A DNA stretch of 64,000 nucleotides from Burkholderia diffusa (GCF_001718315.1 NZ_CP013364.1:62001-126000); one strand, 5' to 3'. Shown: positions 44,448-54,171, counted from the stretch's first letter. Numbers and translations are program-made. The notes: generated by a model not told the origin, from the sequence alone.

Positions 44448-45983
44448 ATGTCCGCAAGCGACGCATCGTCTTCACGCCCCGATCTTGCGCAGGGCATTTC
44501 ACTCGATGACATCGCCGACGGCGCGATGATCGAGGGCCGGGTCGGCGACGCCGCCGTGCTGCTGGTGCGCCGCGCCGATGCACTGTTCGCCGTGGGCGCG
44601 CAATGCCCGCACTACGGCGCACCGCTGGCCCACGGGCTGCTGGTCGGTGACACGATTCGCTGTCCGTGGCATCACGCGGCGTTCTGCTTGCGCACCGGCG
44701 AATTGCTGCGTGCGCCGGCGCTCGACGGCCTGACGTGCTGGCACGTCGAACGTCGCGACGGCCGTGCGGTCGTGCTCGGCACGCAGCCTGCCGCGTCGCC
44801 GCCCGTGTCGAACTCGGCCGGATTGCCCGAATCGGTGGTGATCGTCGGTGGTGGCGCGGCCGCGATCGCGGCGGCCGTGACGCTGCGGCAGGAAGGCTAC
44901 CCGCACGCGATCACGCTGCTGAGCGCGGACAGCGAGCCGCCATACGATCGACCGAATCTGTCGAAGGACTATCTGGCCGGCACGGCCGAAGCCGACTGGC
45001 TGCCGCTGCGCGCAGCGTCGTTCTACACCGACCAGCGCATCGACGTGCGCTGCGGCACGCGCGTCGCGCGGATCGATCCCGCTCAACACGCGGTCGAGCT
45101 CGCGGACGGCAGCCGTGTTGGCTACGGTGCGCTGCTGCTCGCGACCGGCGCCGAGCCGAATCGTCTGACCGTACCGGGCGCTGATCTTCCGCACGTATGC
45201 GTGCTGCGCTCGCGCGCCGATTGCGATGCGCTGATCGGCAAGCTGAAGACCGCGCGGCGCTGCGTCGTGGTCGGCGCGAGCTTCATCGGCCTCGAAGCGG
45301 CCGCCGCACTGCGCACGCGCGGGCTCGACGTAGCGGTGGTCGCGCCCGATGCGCGGCCGATGGCGCGCGTGCTCGGCGACGCGCTCGGCGATACGATCCG
45401 CGCGCTGCACGAGTCGCATGGCGTGGCGTTCCATCTCGGCACGACGCTCACGCAGATCGCGCCGGATCACGTCACGCTTTCGAACGGCGACGTGCTGCCG
45501 GCGGACGTCGTGCTGGTTGGCATCGGCGTGCATCCGAACGTCGCGCTGGCCCACGACGCCGGGCTGGCCGTCGATCGCGGCGTGATGGTCGACCGTTTTC
45601 TGCAGACGAGCGCGCCGGACATCTACGCGGCCGGCGACATCGCGCGCTGGCCCGATCCGCTGACGGGCGAGCGCATTCGCGTCGAGCACTGGGTCGTGGC
45701 GGAGCGACAGGGGATCGCAGCGGCGCGCAACATGCTTGGCCAGCAGCAGCCGTTCGAAGCGGTGCCATTCTTCTGGAGCCAGCACTACGACCTGACGGTG
45801 CGCTATGTCGGGCACGCGGAGCAATGGGACCGCGTGGAAATCGACGGCGACCTGCGCGCGCATGACGGTTCGGTGACGTACTGGCGCGGCAACACACGGC
45901 TCGCGGTCGCGACGGTCGGCCGCGATCTCGACTGCCTGCACGCGGAAGCGGCGCTCGAGCAGCAGGGCGCGACGCGCGCGTGA
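44448..45983 (+). CDS. Rieske [2Fe-2S] plus FAD-dependent ferredoxin-reductase-like protein
   Basis: 511 residues. An N-terminal Rieske domain (about 10-105) with CPHYGAPL and CPWHHAAF (Cys-x-His and Cys-x2-His cluster ligands) is fused to a pyridine nucleotide-disulfide oxidoreductase: FAD motif VVIVGGGAAAIAAAVTL, NAD motif VVVGASFIGLEAAAAL, and the FAD-contact YAAGDIA. The layout resembles AIF-like proteins with an N-terminal Rieske domain (AIFL). Physiological partner unknown; a thiol/redox or detoxification role is plausible. ATG at 44448 with GGGAG upstream. Confidence 0.9.
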   Translation: MSASDASSSRPDLAQGISLDDIADGAMIEGRVGDAAVLLVRRADALFAVGAQCPHYGAPLAHGLLVGDTIRCPWHHAAFCLRTGELLRAPALDGLTCWHVERRDGRAVVLGTQPAASPPVSNSAGLPESVVIVGGGAAAIAAAVTLRQEGYPHAITLLSADSEPPYDRPNLSKDYLAGTAEADWLPLRAASFYTDQRIDVRCGTRVARIDPAQHAVELADGSRVGYGALLLATGAEPNRLTVPGADLPHVCVLRSRADCDALIGKLKTARRCVVVGASFIGLEAAAALRTRGLDVAVVAPDARPMARVLGDALGDTIRALHESHGVAFHLGTTLTQIAPDHVTLSNGDVLPADVVLVGIGVHPNVALAHDAGLAVDRGVMVDRFLQTSAPDIYAAGDIARWPDPLTGERIRVEHWVVAERQGIAAARNMLGQQQPFEAVPFFWSQHYDLTVRYVGHAEQWDRVEIDGDLRAHDGSVTYWRGNTRLAVATVGRDLDCLHAEAALEQQGATRA

Positions 45984-46310
45984 GCGGTCCGGCGCGTGCG
46001 TCGAGCGGTGCACGCCACGCTCACGGCGTTGCGTAGGCAACAGTCGTTGCATCGTCGCGACATGCGCGGACGCAGCCTAGCCGCGACTCGCTTTTTCCAT
46101 CTAGGTGTTCACGGCGCCAGTCGCGATCACGGAACGATTGCGACCAGTCCGGTGTTCCCGTCGCTGACGGCCGCGATCGGCGTGACGACCGGCCACGCCG
46201 CACCGCCCCTGACAACGCAGCACGCCCAGCGCGGCGGCGACAGGCGCGCGCCTTGCTCGAACAGCGCGACGGTATTCACACCGTTTCGCTTTCGACAAGG
46301 AGGGCCTGAC
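45984..46310. other. Intergenic region before alcohol dehydrogenase (327 bases)
   Basis: No gene or clear regulatory motif recognised by eye. Confidence 0.4.
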
Positions 46311-47516
46311 ATGAAAGCAGTCGTATTTCACGGCATCGGCGATATTCGCATCGATACGGTACCCGACCCGGAAGTCGCCGACGTGACGGATGCGGTCGTT
46401 CGCCTCACGGCCAGCGCGATCTGCGGCACCGACCTGCACATGGTGCGCGGCACGCTCGGCGGAATGAAGCCGGGCACGATTCTCGGCCATGAGGGCGTCG
46501 GCATCGTCGAGACGGTCGGGCGCGACGTGCGCAACCTGAAGCGCGGCGATCGCGTGCTGATTCCGTCGACGATCGCGTGCGGCAGCTGTGTGTACTGCCG
46601 CGCGGGATACACCGCGCAATGCGACGTCGCGAACCCGGGCGGGCCGCGCGCGGGCACCGCGTTCTACGGCGGCCCGGCCGACACGGGGCCGTTCGACGGA
46701 CTGCAGGCCGAATACGCGCGCACGCCGCTTGCGAACGCGAGCCTGATCCGGCTGCCCGATGCGATCGACGACGACCGCGCGATCCTGATGTCCGACATTT
46801 TCCCGACCGGCTACTTCGGCGCGCAACTCGCGGAGGTGAAGCCGGGCGATACGGTGGCGGTATTCGGCGCCGGGCCGGTCGGACAGTTCGCGATCGCGAG
46901 TGCGAAGCTGATGGGCGCCGGGCGCGTGATCGCGATCGATCGCATCGCGTCGCGGCTGGAGATGGCGTGCGCGCAAGGCGCCGAGACCGTCGATTTCTCC
47001 GAGGAAGACCCCGTCGACACGGTGCTGCGGCTCACCGGCGGGATCGGCGTCGATCGCGTGATCGACGCGGTCGGCGTCGACGCGATGCGCGCAACGCACG
47101 GGCCGGCCGCCGCCGATAGCGACACGGCGCGTGCGTTCGATGCGGAAGTCGACGCCGTCGCACCGCGCCGCAGGCCGGACGGCCGCTACTGGGTACCGGG
47201 CGACGGACCGTCGCAGGTGCTGCAATGGGCTGTGCGCGCGGTCGCGAAGGCCGGCACGGTCGCGGTGATCGGCGTGTATCCGCCACAGGCGCGCGTGTTT
47301 CCGGTCGGCGAGGCGATGAACCGGAACCTGACGATCAAGATGGGCAACTGCAATCACCGGACCATCACGCCGCAGCTGATCGAGCTCGTGCGCAGCGGTG
47401 CGTTCGACCCGGCGTCCGTGCTGACACGCTGCGAGCCGCTGACGAACGCGATCGACGCGTATCGCGCGTTCGACGTGCGCGAGCCGGGCTGGATGAAGGT
47501 GAAGCTGACGCCATGA
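46311..47516 (+). CDS. Zinc-dependent alcohol dehydrogenase (formaldehyde-dehydrogenase-like)
   Basis: 401-residue medium-chain dehydrogenase. Catalytic zinc ligands in AICGTDLHM and GHEGVGIVE; structural zinc Cys loop CGSCVYCRAGYTAQC; Rossmann motif VFGAGPVGQFAI; MKMGNCNHR-like C-terminal segment (IKMGNCNHRTITPQ). Length and the insert near 245-290 suit the glutathione-independent formaldehyde dehydrogenase/FdhA-like branch rather than the shorter ADHs. AAGGAGGG precedes the ATG. It is followed after 29 bases by a Cys-rich copper-storage protein. Confidence 0.92.
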   Translation: MKAVVFHGIGDIRIDTVPDPEVADVTDAVVRLTASAICGTDLHMVRGTLGGMKPGTILGHEGVGIVETVGRDVRNLKRGDRVLIPSTIACGSCVYCRAGYTAQCDVANPGGPRAGTAFYGGPADTGPFDGLQAEYARTPLANASLIRLPDAIDDDRAILMSDIFPTGYFGAQLAEVKPGDTVAVFGAGPVGQFAIASAKLMGAGRVIAIDRIASRLEMACAQGAETVDFSEEDPVDTVLRLTGGIGVDRVIDAVGVDAMRATHGPAAADSDTARAFDAEVDAVAPRRRPDGRYWVPGDGPSQVLQWAVRAVAKAGTVAVIGVYPPQARVFPVGEAMNRNLTIKMGNCNHRTITPQLIELVRSGAFDPASVLTRCEPLTNAIDAYRAFDVREPGWMKVKLTP

Positions 47517-47545
47517 CGATTCGAACCCGAACGAGGAGTGCGGTG

Positions 47546-47878
47546 ATGAACGAGATCAACGATCGCTACGACAACTGCATGGCTGCCTGCGATGCGTGCG
47601 CGCATGCATGCGACGCGTGTATCGCGGGGTGCCTGGCGGAACCCGAAGTGCAGACCCTGGCCGGCTGCATCGCGCTGGACATCGAGTGCGGGCAGCTTTG
47701 CCGCCTTGCATCGGCAGCAATGGCTCGCGGCAGTGTGCTCGCGCCCCGGATATGCGCGCTGTGCTCGCATGCGTGCGAGCTCTGCGCGGCGGAGTGCCTG
47801 CAGCACGCGCACGACCATTGCCGCCGCTGTGCGCTGGCATGCGATACCTGCGCCGCGATGTGCCGCGCGATGTCCTGA
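47546..47878 (+). CDS. Four-helix-bundle copper storage protein (Csp, DUF326)
   Basis: 110 residues containing 19 Cys arranged as CxxxC/CxxC along four helices (NCMAACDACAHACDACIAGC; GQLC; CALCSHACELCAAEC; CRRCALACDTCAAMC), the pattern of cytosolic Csp proteins that bind many Cu(I) ions in the bundle core. No Tat or Sec signal, so it is the cytosolic (Csp3-like) type. The ATG at 47546 follows CGAGGAG; the ATG at 47513, overlapping the ADH stop, would add 11 residues and has no ribosome site. Its stop is 4 bases from the convergent kinase stop. Confidence 0.9.
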   Translation: MNEINDRYDNCMAACDACAHACDACIAGCLAEPEVQTLAGCIALDIECGQLCRLASAAMARGSVLAPRICALCSHACELCAAECLQHAHDHCRRCALACDTCAAMCRAMS

Positions 47879-47882
47879 GCGC

Positions 47883-49472
47883 TCAGCGCGTGTCGTGAAC
47901 CTGGCGGGCGACGCGCTGCAGCAGCGCGTCGAGCACCGGCATCTCGACGGGTTTCACGAGGTGATCGTCGAAACCCTCGCTCGCGCTGCGCGCGAAGTCC
48001 GCCGGGCTCGCATGGCCGGACAACGCGACGCAGGTCGCGCCGGCCAGTACGTCCATCGTGCGCAATTCGCGCAGCAACGTGAAGCCGTCGACGTCCGGCA
48101 TCGACAGGTCGATGAGCATCAGGTGCGGAACGACGTCGCCCGCGAGCGCCAGCGCGTCGTTCGCGTTGTACGCGACGTGCGGCGCGTGGCCCTTCACCTG
48201 CAGCAGCACGGCGAGCGTGTCGGCGGAGTCGCGGTTGTCGTCGACGATGAGGATACGCAGCGGCGCACCGGCCGGCGATTCGGCGGCGCGTGGCGCGGGC
48301 GCATCGTCGGGCGGCGGGTGTGCCGCATGCTCGACCGGCAGCCGCACCGTGAAGGTCGCGCCATGACCGGGACCGGCGCTTTCAGCGGCGATCATCCCGC
48401 CGTGCAGTTCGACGAACGACCGGCAGATCGCGAGGCCGAGCCCGAAGCCGTCCGACGGGCGCCGCCCCGGCACACCTTCCTGGTCGAACAGGTCGAAGAT
48501 CGATTCGAGCGAGCCCGGCGCGATGCCGACGCCGTGATCGGTGACGCGGATCGCGACGATCGACCCTTCGGTGTGCGCGCTGACGTCGATGCGTCCGCCC
48601 TGCGGCGAGAATTTCGACGCGTTGTCGAGGAGGTTGTGCAGCACCTGCACGAGGCGCGCGGCGTCGCCGCGCACGACCAGCGGATCGGCCGGCAGGTCGA
48701 CGCGGATGTACTGCGCGCGCGCGGCCAGCTTCGGCTGAATGCCTTCCACGCCACGGCAGACGAGGTCGCGCACCGTCACGCGCGCATCGTCGAGTTCGAC
48801 CTTGCCGGCGGTGATGCGCCCGACGTCGAGCAGATCGTCGACCAGCCGCGTCAGTTGTCCGACCTGGCGATGCACCGCGTCGCGGCATTGCGCGAGCGCG
48901 GGCGCCGGATCGGGCAGGCTCTGCAGCACGCCGACCGAATGGCGCAGCGGCGCGAGGTGGTTGCGCAACTCGTGCGCGAGCATCGCGATGAACACGCTGA
49001 GCCGATGCGTCGACACTTCGAGCTCCGCGAGCCGCTTGCGCTCGGTCATGTCGCGCACGATCTTGATGAAGCCGGCGAGCTGGCCCGCATGGTCGCGCAC
49101 GGCAGTGATCGTGACGTTGGCCCAGAACAGCGAACCATCCTTGCGCACGCGCCAACCTTCGTCCTGGAAGCGGCCGTGCGCGACGGCTTCCCTGAGCCCG
49201 AATGCCGGCCGCCCGGCCGCGATCGCGTCGGGCGGATAGAAACGGGAGAAATGATGGCCGACGATGTCGGCCGTGCGATAGCCCTTGATGCGCTCGGCGC
49301 CCGCGTTCCACGTCGCGACGTTGCCGTGCGCATCCAGCATGAACACCGCGTAGTCGCTGATCGCACCGACGACGGTCTCGAAGCGAAACTCGGCGAAGCG
49401 GTGCAGCAGATCGCGCGCATCGTCGGGGCCGAGAGGCGGGGGCGGGTTGGAAATGGCGTCGTCTTTCTTCAT
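47883..49472 (-). CDS. Hybrid sensor histidine kinase (PAS-HisKA-HATPase-REC)
   Basis: 529 residues: PAS/PAC sensor (about 25-150; YAVFMLDAHGNVATWN, GWRVRKDGSLFWANVTI), HisKA with the phospho-His in MLAHELRNHLAPLRHSV, HATPase_c with N-box LLDNASKFSP and DHGVGIAP, GLGLAI, then a C-terminal receiver (LIVDDNRDSADTL; phospho-Asp in LMLIDLSMPDVDG; Lys in LVKPVE). No membrane segment, so a cytosolic sensor, possibly of redox or ligand through PAS. The ATG at 49472 starts MKKDDAIS; the frame to 49565 has only a TTG. No separate response regulator is adjacent. Confidence 0.92.
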   Translation of the reverse strand: MKKDDAISNPPPPLGPDDARDLLHRFAEFRFETVVGAISDYAVFMLDAHGNVATWNAGAERIKGYRTADIVGHHFSRFYPPDAIAAGRPAFGLREAVAHGRFQDEGWRVRKDGSLFWANVTITAVRDHAGQLAGFIKIVRDMTERKRLAELEVSTHRLSVFIAMLAHELRNHLAPLRHSVGVLQSLPDPAPALAQCRDAVHRQVGQLTRLVDDLLDVGRITAGKVELDDARVTVRDLVCRGVEGIQPKLAARAQYIRVDLPADPLVVRGDAARLVQVLHNLLDNASKFSPQGGRIDVSAHTEGSIVAIRVTDHGVGIAPGSLESIFDLFDQEGVPGRRPSDGFGLGLAICRSFVELHGGMIAAESAGPGHGATFTVRLPVEHAAHPPPDDAPAPRAAESPAGAPLRILIVDDNRDSADTLAVLLQVKGHAPHVAYNANDALALAGDVVPHLMLIDLSMPDVDGFTLLRELRTMDVLAGATCVALSGHASPADFARSASEGFDDHLVKPVEMPVLDALLQRVARQVHDTR

Positions 49473-49775
49473 CGAACGGGCAAGTCGGAAGTGGGCGGAG
49501 AAATGACGCCCCGCCGCAGCCGGCCGAGCCGGCGGCGGCCATTCAAATCGGATTGGCACCCCCAAAGCATACGGGAGGTCAATTCACCTGATCAATGGGG
49601 GCGCATGGCCCGTGCCGCGCGGCGCACATCGTGCGAATCCTGCCGGCCGCGAGACGTCCGCCGGCGGCGCGGCATGGCGATTGCATCGTCGTCCGGTCCG
49701 CACGCCGCGACGGGCCAGGCGCGAGAGTCCGGCCGGAAGCGGCGCGACGCCTTGCGGCTACACGAGGACATCGAC
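49473..49775. other. Divergent region kinase/acidic protein (303 bases)
   Basis: No gene seen. An ATCAA half-site near 49591 resembles half of an FNR box but lacks the TTGAT partner. Confidence 0.4.
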
Positions 49776-50141
49776 ATGAACAGCACACTGAACCCCGACA
49801 ACGAACCGGCCGGCCCGGACGACGACAACGCGCGGCGCGGTCGCGACGGCCGCGCGCTGGGGCCGAGCGACTCGTCCGACAGCGGCAGCGACACGGCGGG
49901 CGCGCGGCGCCATCCGTTCGACGTCGATTCGCCGCTCGACGAGCACGCGCTGGAACGCGGCGACGCCGCCCTGGATAGCGATACGGACCGCGCGGGCACC
50001 GGCGAGCGCGCGTCCGCGGACGGCGATTCGGGGCTCGAGGAAGGCACCGACATCGAGCCGGATCGCACGGAACGGCTGAGTGAGCCCGGCAGCACTAGCG
50101 ACCCGGATGCGCCGCCGGAACCCGGCACCGGCGACGTATAG
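49776..50141 (+). CDS. Acidic low-complexity protein of unknown function
   Basis: 121 residues, rich in Asp, Ser, Gly, Pro and Glu (about a quarter acidic), probably intrinsically disordered; no recognised domain. The ATG at 49776 is preceded by GAGGACATCGAC, a usable ribosome site. Upstream of the BON-domain and ABC-fusion genes on the same strand. It could be a dehydrin-like stress protein, but that is only a guess from composition. Confidence 0.55.
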   Translation: MNSTLNPDNEPAGPDDDNARRGRDGRALGPSDSSDSGSDTAGARRHPFDVDSPLDEHALERGDAALDSDTDRAGTGERASADGDSGLEEGTDIEPDRTERLSEPGSTSDPDAPPEPGTGDV

Positions 50142-50442
50142 CGTCGTTGCAGGACGGCCGGCTGCGCAAAAACTGCAATCCCGTTGCAGATAGGGAGGCG
50201 CGGCACGGGACTTCGGCGACGCGTGACCGGTCAGCGTCGCCCATCGGCGGACGTCGGGGGCGCGGCGCGGGAATCGCGACATGAACCGGAACAGTGGCGT
50301 CGGCGTGTGGTCGCGCGATGCGCTGCGCCGCCGCTTCGCGCCGGCCGGCAAGGCGGCACGCGACTTGCAACGAATTGACCGACGTGTGCCGCGCCGCGAC
50401 ATGGGGCCATGCGCGGCACCGACGCGACCAAGGAGGGACACG
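50142..50442. other. Intergenic region before BON protein (301 bases)
   Basis: No gene supported; contains three TTGCAG/CTGCAA-type words (about 50145-50190) of unclear meaning. Confidence 0.35.
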
Positions 50443-51279
50443 ATGCAACGACGATCTCCCGGACGGCGAGCCGAACGGAGCGGTCCGCCGGACTGGCCGG
50501 AGCGCGGCGAACGCGCGTACCGTGACACCGGCGAGCGCGATTTGCGCGGCGACGAATCCCGACGCCTCGACGCCGACTATGAATCCGCGTATCGGCGCTT
50601 CGCGAGCGAGGACGTCGGCCCGGAAGACTGGGGCAGCGAGTGGAGCGAGCGCTCGGCACGCTCGTCGGCCGAACAGCGCGACGCGGCATGGGAAGCCGAA
50701 CGCGGCTACGGCCATCACGGCCGTCGCGCGGAGGGTGGCGACGATGATCGAGGCCGGTACGGCGGCGATCCGCGCGGGTTCCGCGGCCACCACCGGATGG
50801 GCTGGTACGGCGGCGAGCGCGATGACGTTTCGCGCGATCCACGCGCCGCGCGCTGGACCGATGCGCCCGACCTGTCGCGCTTCGACAGCGAAGCGCAACG
50901 CGACGCAATGCGCCAACGTCGCGGCCCGAAAGGCTATACGCGCTCCGACGAGCGGATTCGCGAGGACGTTTGCGAGCGGCTCGCGCGCGCGCTCGACATC
51001 GACGTGAGCGATGTTTCGGTGCAGGTGCGTGACGGCCGCGTCGAACTGGACGGCACTGTACCGTCGCGCTGGATGAAGCACGACATCGAGGACATCGCCG
51101 ACAGCTGCATGTGGGTGCGCGATGTCGAGAACCGTGTGCGCGTGCGTCGCGACGAGGGCGAACACGACACGGGCATGGTGCTGCATCCGTCCCAACGCAC
51201 GGTTACCCCGACGCAGCCGGCATCGCGCGATCCCGAACCGGGCAGCGGTGGCGGCCGCGATCGCGAATCGCGCCATTGA
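50443..51279 (+). CDS. BON-domain protein with long Arg/Gly/Asp-rich N-terminal region
   Basis: 278 residues. The N-terminal about 165 residues are charged, Arg/Gly/Tyr-rich and probably disordered (RGYGHHGRRAEGG, RGFRGHHRMGWYGGE). A BON domain occupies about 175-250 (YTRSDERIREDVCERL, VSVQVRDGRVELDGTV, ENRVRVRRDE). BON domains bind phospholipid membranes; proteins of this build are common in stress loci. The ATG at 50443 has AAGGAGGG 6 bases upstream, decisive over the earlier in-frame ATGs from 50281. No signal peptide. It ends 6 bases before the ABC-fusion gene. Confidence 0.82.
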   Translation: MQRRSPGRRAERSGPPDWPERGERAYRDTGERDLRGDESRRLDADYESAYRRFASEDVGPEDWGSEWSERSARSSAEQRDAAWEAERGYGHHGRRAEGGDDDRGRYGGDPRGFRGHHRMGWYGGERDDVSRDPRAARWTDAPDLSRFDSEAQRDAMRQRRGPKGYTRSDERIREDVCERLARALDIDVSDVSVQVRDGRVELDGTVPSRWMKHDIEDIADSCMWVRDVENRVRVRRDEGEHDTGMVLHPSQRTVTPTQPASRDPEPGSGGGRDRESRH

Positions 51280-51285
51280 CCGCCA

Positions 51286-54171
51286 ATGCCGGGGGGCGAT
51301 CCAGACACGGTCACGGACATCGCGCGCATGACGACCGGCACTGACGACCGGCCGAGTGACGATCGCGACGATCGCGGCTCGACCGGCAACGGCCGTCGCG
51401 GCGGTCCTCCCGACGGCCGTGATCGCGACGCACGCGGTCTGCGCGTGCGCATCGCGTTCGAGTTGTGGCGCGCGATCTGGCATTATCGCGCGCGCGTGCT
51501 GGCCGCGATCGTGCTGCTGGTGCTCGCGAAGGCGGCGGCCGTTTCGGTGCCGCTGCTGCTGAAGGACATCGTCGACGGATTCGGCCGTGCGGCCGGCCAG
51601 CCGATCGCGCTGCCGGTTCTGCTGCTGTTCGCGTATGCGGTCGTGCGCTTCGCGTCGAATGCACTGAACGAAGTGCGCGACATGACCTTCGTGCAGGTCA
51701 CGCAGCACACGGTCGCGTCGTTTACGGTCCGCACGTTCGGCCATCTGCACCGGCTCGGCGCACGCTTTCATTCGCAGCGCGAGACAGGCGCCGTCGTGCG
51801 CGACCTCGAGAAAGGCACGGCGGGCATCGGCTATCTGCTCGGCGTCGCGGTGTTTACCGTCGTGCCGACCGCGATCGAGATCGGCTCGGTGCTGGTGATC
51901 GTGATCGGCAAGTACGGCGGCGGCTTCACCGCGATCATCCTCTGCACGTTCGCCGTCTATGCGGCATACACGGCCGTGTTCACGCGCCGTCGGACCCGTT
52001 ACCAGCGTCGCGTGAACGCGCTCGAGGCGGAATCGAACGCGCGCGTGGTCGACAGCCTGCTCAACGTCGATACCGTCAAGTACTTCGCGCGCGAGGACGT
52101 CGAGCGCGACCGGCTCGAACGCGTGCTCGACGCATGGCGCGAGGCCGGCGTCGACAATCAGTACGCGCTCTCGACGCTGCACATCGGGCAGAGCGCATGC
52201 ATCGGCGCGGGCATCGCGGCGGTGATGCTGCTCGCCGGCCAGCATGTCGCGCGCGGCACGATGACGATCGGCGACCTCGTGCTGATCAACGCGTACATCA
52301 TCCAGATCAGCCTGCCGCTGAACGCGCTCGGCTTCGTGTTCCGCGAGGCGAACGACGCGATGACGAACATCGAGCGACTGTTCGGGCTGCTCGACGCACG
52401 CGGCAAGCCGGGCGAGGAGGGCGACGCGCCGAGCGCGTTGCCGCTCGTGGTGCGCGGCGGCGCGATCGCGTTCGAGCATGTCGACTTCGGCTACGAGCCG
52501 AGCCGGCAGATCCTATGGGACGTGTCGTTTCGCGTCGAGCCCGGGCAGTCGGTGGCGGTGGTCGGCGGCAGCGGCTCGGGCAAGTCGACGCTCGCGCGGC
52601 TGCTGTTCCGGCTGTACCAGCCCGATGCGGGGACGATCCGCATCGACGACCAGGACCTGCGCCTCGTGACGGCGCGCAGCCTGCGCGACGCGCTCGGCAT
52701 CGTGCCGCAGGACACGATCCTGTTCAACGACACGTTGGCCTACAACATTGCGTACGGCAAGCGCGACGCGACGCGCGGCGAAGTGATCGCGGCCGCGCGC
52801 GCGGCGCAGCTCGACGCGTTCATCGAACGGCTGCCCGATGCGTACGACACGCGCGTCGGCGAGCGCGGCGTGCGGCTGTCCGGCGGCGAGCGGCAGCGTG
52901 TCGCGATCGCGCGTGCGCTGCTGAAGGCGCCGCCGATCGTCGTGTTCGACGAGGCGACGTCCGCGCTCGACACGCGCTCGGAGCGCGCGATCCAGCAGGA
53001 ACTGATGCGCGTCGCGCGGCACCGCACGAGCCTCGTCATCGCGCACCGGCTGTCGACGATCGTCGACGCGGACCGGATCCTCGTGATGGAGCACGGCCGG
53101 CTCGTCGAGCAGGGCACGCACGACGAACTGCTGGCCAGCGACGGCGTGTATGCGCAGATGTGGGCGCTGCAGGCGAAGCAGCGCGAACTGGAACGCACGG
53201 AGGCGAAGTTCGCGCGGCAGCCGGTGCGGATCAACCCGCTGGTGGCGCACGTGCTCGACGGGCTGGTGGATGCCGCCGCGCGCCGCGGCGTGCCGGTGTT
53301 CCGCGAGCTGTCGAGCGAGGACCTGGTCGTCAAGGCCGATCCGGCCGCGCTGCGGCGCTTCGTGTGGGAGCTGTGCCGCGCGGGGATCGATGCGAGCGGC
53401 GGCGGGCAGATCGAGGTGCGCACCGCGCGGCACGACCCCGACGCGCGAATCACGATCACATGCACGGGCGTCGAGGTGCCGGAGCTGTCGCTCGTCGATC
53501 TCGAACAGATGCAGAGCGCGATAGAGGATGCGGGCGGCTACGTCGTGCGCGAGCGCGATGACATCGGCGTGACGTTGCACCTGTCGCTACCGATGTGCGC
53601 GGTTGCGCCGGAGTCGATGCAACCGGCCGCCGCTGCACCGGCGCCCGGCACGAGCTCCGATGCGGCGGCGGACGCGGAGGCGGACGCGAAACCGCTCGGC
53701 GGCCTGCGCATCGCGTGCGTCGACGACCATGACGAGGCGCGCGAGGCGCTTGCCGCGCTGCTGAAGGTGGCCGGCGCGGACGTGCGCGTGTTCGCATCCG
53801 GCCAGGCGCTGCTCGACGAGCTGTGGCGCGCGCGCCGCGCGGACTGGCCGGCGCTCCTGGTATGCGACATCGACCTCGGCGACGACGAGGAAGACGGCTA
53901 CACGGTGATGCGGCGCGTGCGCCAGCTCGATGCCGAGCGCCCGCGCGACGGCCGCGCAGCGCTCGAAGCGCTTGCATTATCGGGCCATGCGCGTGAGCGT
54001 GACCGCACGCGCGCGGTCGAAGCAGGTTTCCACGCCTATCTGACCAAACCCGCGGCAGCAGCCGACCTGATCGCGACGCTGCGCGCGCTCGCGTTTTCCT
54101 CCGGAGATATCCATGCCGAACCTTCCGAACCCGACGACACCCGAAGCGCTGACCGAGCGTCGCGCCGGTAG
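51286..54171 (+). CDS. Atm1-type ABC exporter fused to degenerate HATPase-like and receiver domains
   Basis: 961 residues. The six-helix exporter domain (about 60-345) contains LLNVDTVKYFAREDVE, the Atm1/HMT1 hallmark. The nucleotide-binding domain (about 380-620) has Walker A GGSGSGKST (427-435), signature LSGGERQRVAIARAL and Walker B VVFDEATSALD, all intact. Residues about 650-770 look like a histidine-kinase ATPase domain (ADPAALRRFVWELCRAGIDA, SGGGQIEVRT, LHLSLPM) but lack the N-box Asn and DxGxG. A receiver domain follows (about 807-935): CVDDHDE, phospho-Asp861 in VCDIDLGDD, Lys921 in YLTKPA. Start either 51286 or the in-frame ATG at 51328; neither has a strong ribosome site. I know of no described protein with this order. 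Confidence 0.85.
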   Translation: MPGGDPDTVTDIARMTTGTDDRPSDDRDDRGSTGNGRRGGPPDGRDRDARGLRVRIAFELWRAIWHYRARVLAAIVLLVLAKAAAVSVPLLLKDIVDGFGRAAGQPIALPVLLLFAYAVVRFASNALNEVRDMTFVQVTQHTVASFTVRTFGHLHRLGARFHSQRETGAVVRDLEKGTAGIGYLLGVAVFTVVPTAIEIGSVLVIVIGKYGGGFTAIILCTFAVYAAYTAVFTRRRTRYQRRVNALEAESNARVVDSLLNVDTVKYFAREDVERDRLERVLDAWREAGVDNQYALSTLHIGQSACIGAGIAAVMLLAGQHVARGTMTIGDLVLINAYIIQISLPLNALGFVFREANDAMTNIERLFGLLDARGKPGEEGDAPSALPLVVRGGAIAFEHVDFGYEPSRQILWDVSFRVEPGQSVAVVGGSGSGKSTLARLLFRLYQPDAGTIRIDDQDLRLVTARSLRDALGIVPQDTILFNDTLAYNIAYGKRDATRGEVIAAARAAQLDAFIERLPDAYDTRVGERGVRLSGGERQRVAIARALLKAPPIVVFDEATSALDTRSERAIQQELMRVARHRTSLVIAHRLSTIVDADRILVMEHGRLVEQGTHDELLASDGVYAQMWALQAKQRELERTEAKFARQPVRINPLVAHVLDGLVDAAARRGVPVFRELSSEDLVVKADPAALRRFVWELCRAGIDASGGGQIEVRTARHDPDARITITCTGVEVPELSLVDLEQMQSAIEDAGGYVVRERDDIGVTLHLSLPMCAVAPESMQPAAAAPAPGTSSDAAADAEADAKPLGGLRIACVDDHDEAREALAALLKVAGADVRVFASGQALLDELWRARRADWPALLVCDIDLGDDEEDGYTVMRRVRQLDAERPRDGRAALEALALSGHARERDRTRAVEAGFHAYLTKPAAAADLIATLRALAFSSGDIHAEPSEPDDTRSADRASRR

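Noticed and set aside
49560..49620. Possible FNR/ANR box near 49585-49595
   Set aside because: Only the ATCAA half is present; the TTGAT partner at the right spacing is absent.
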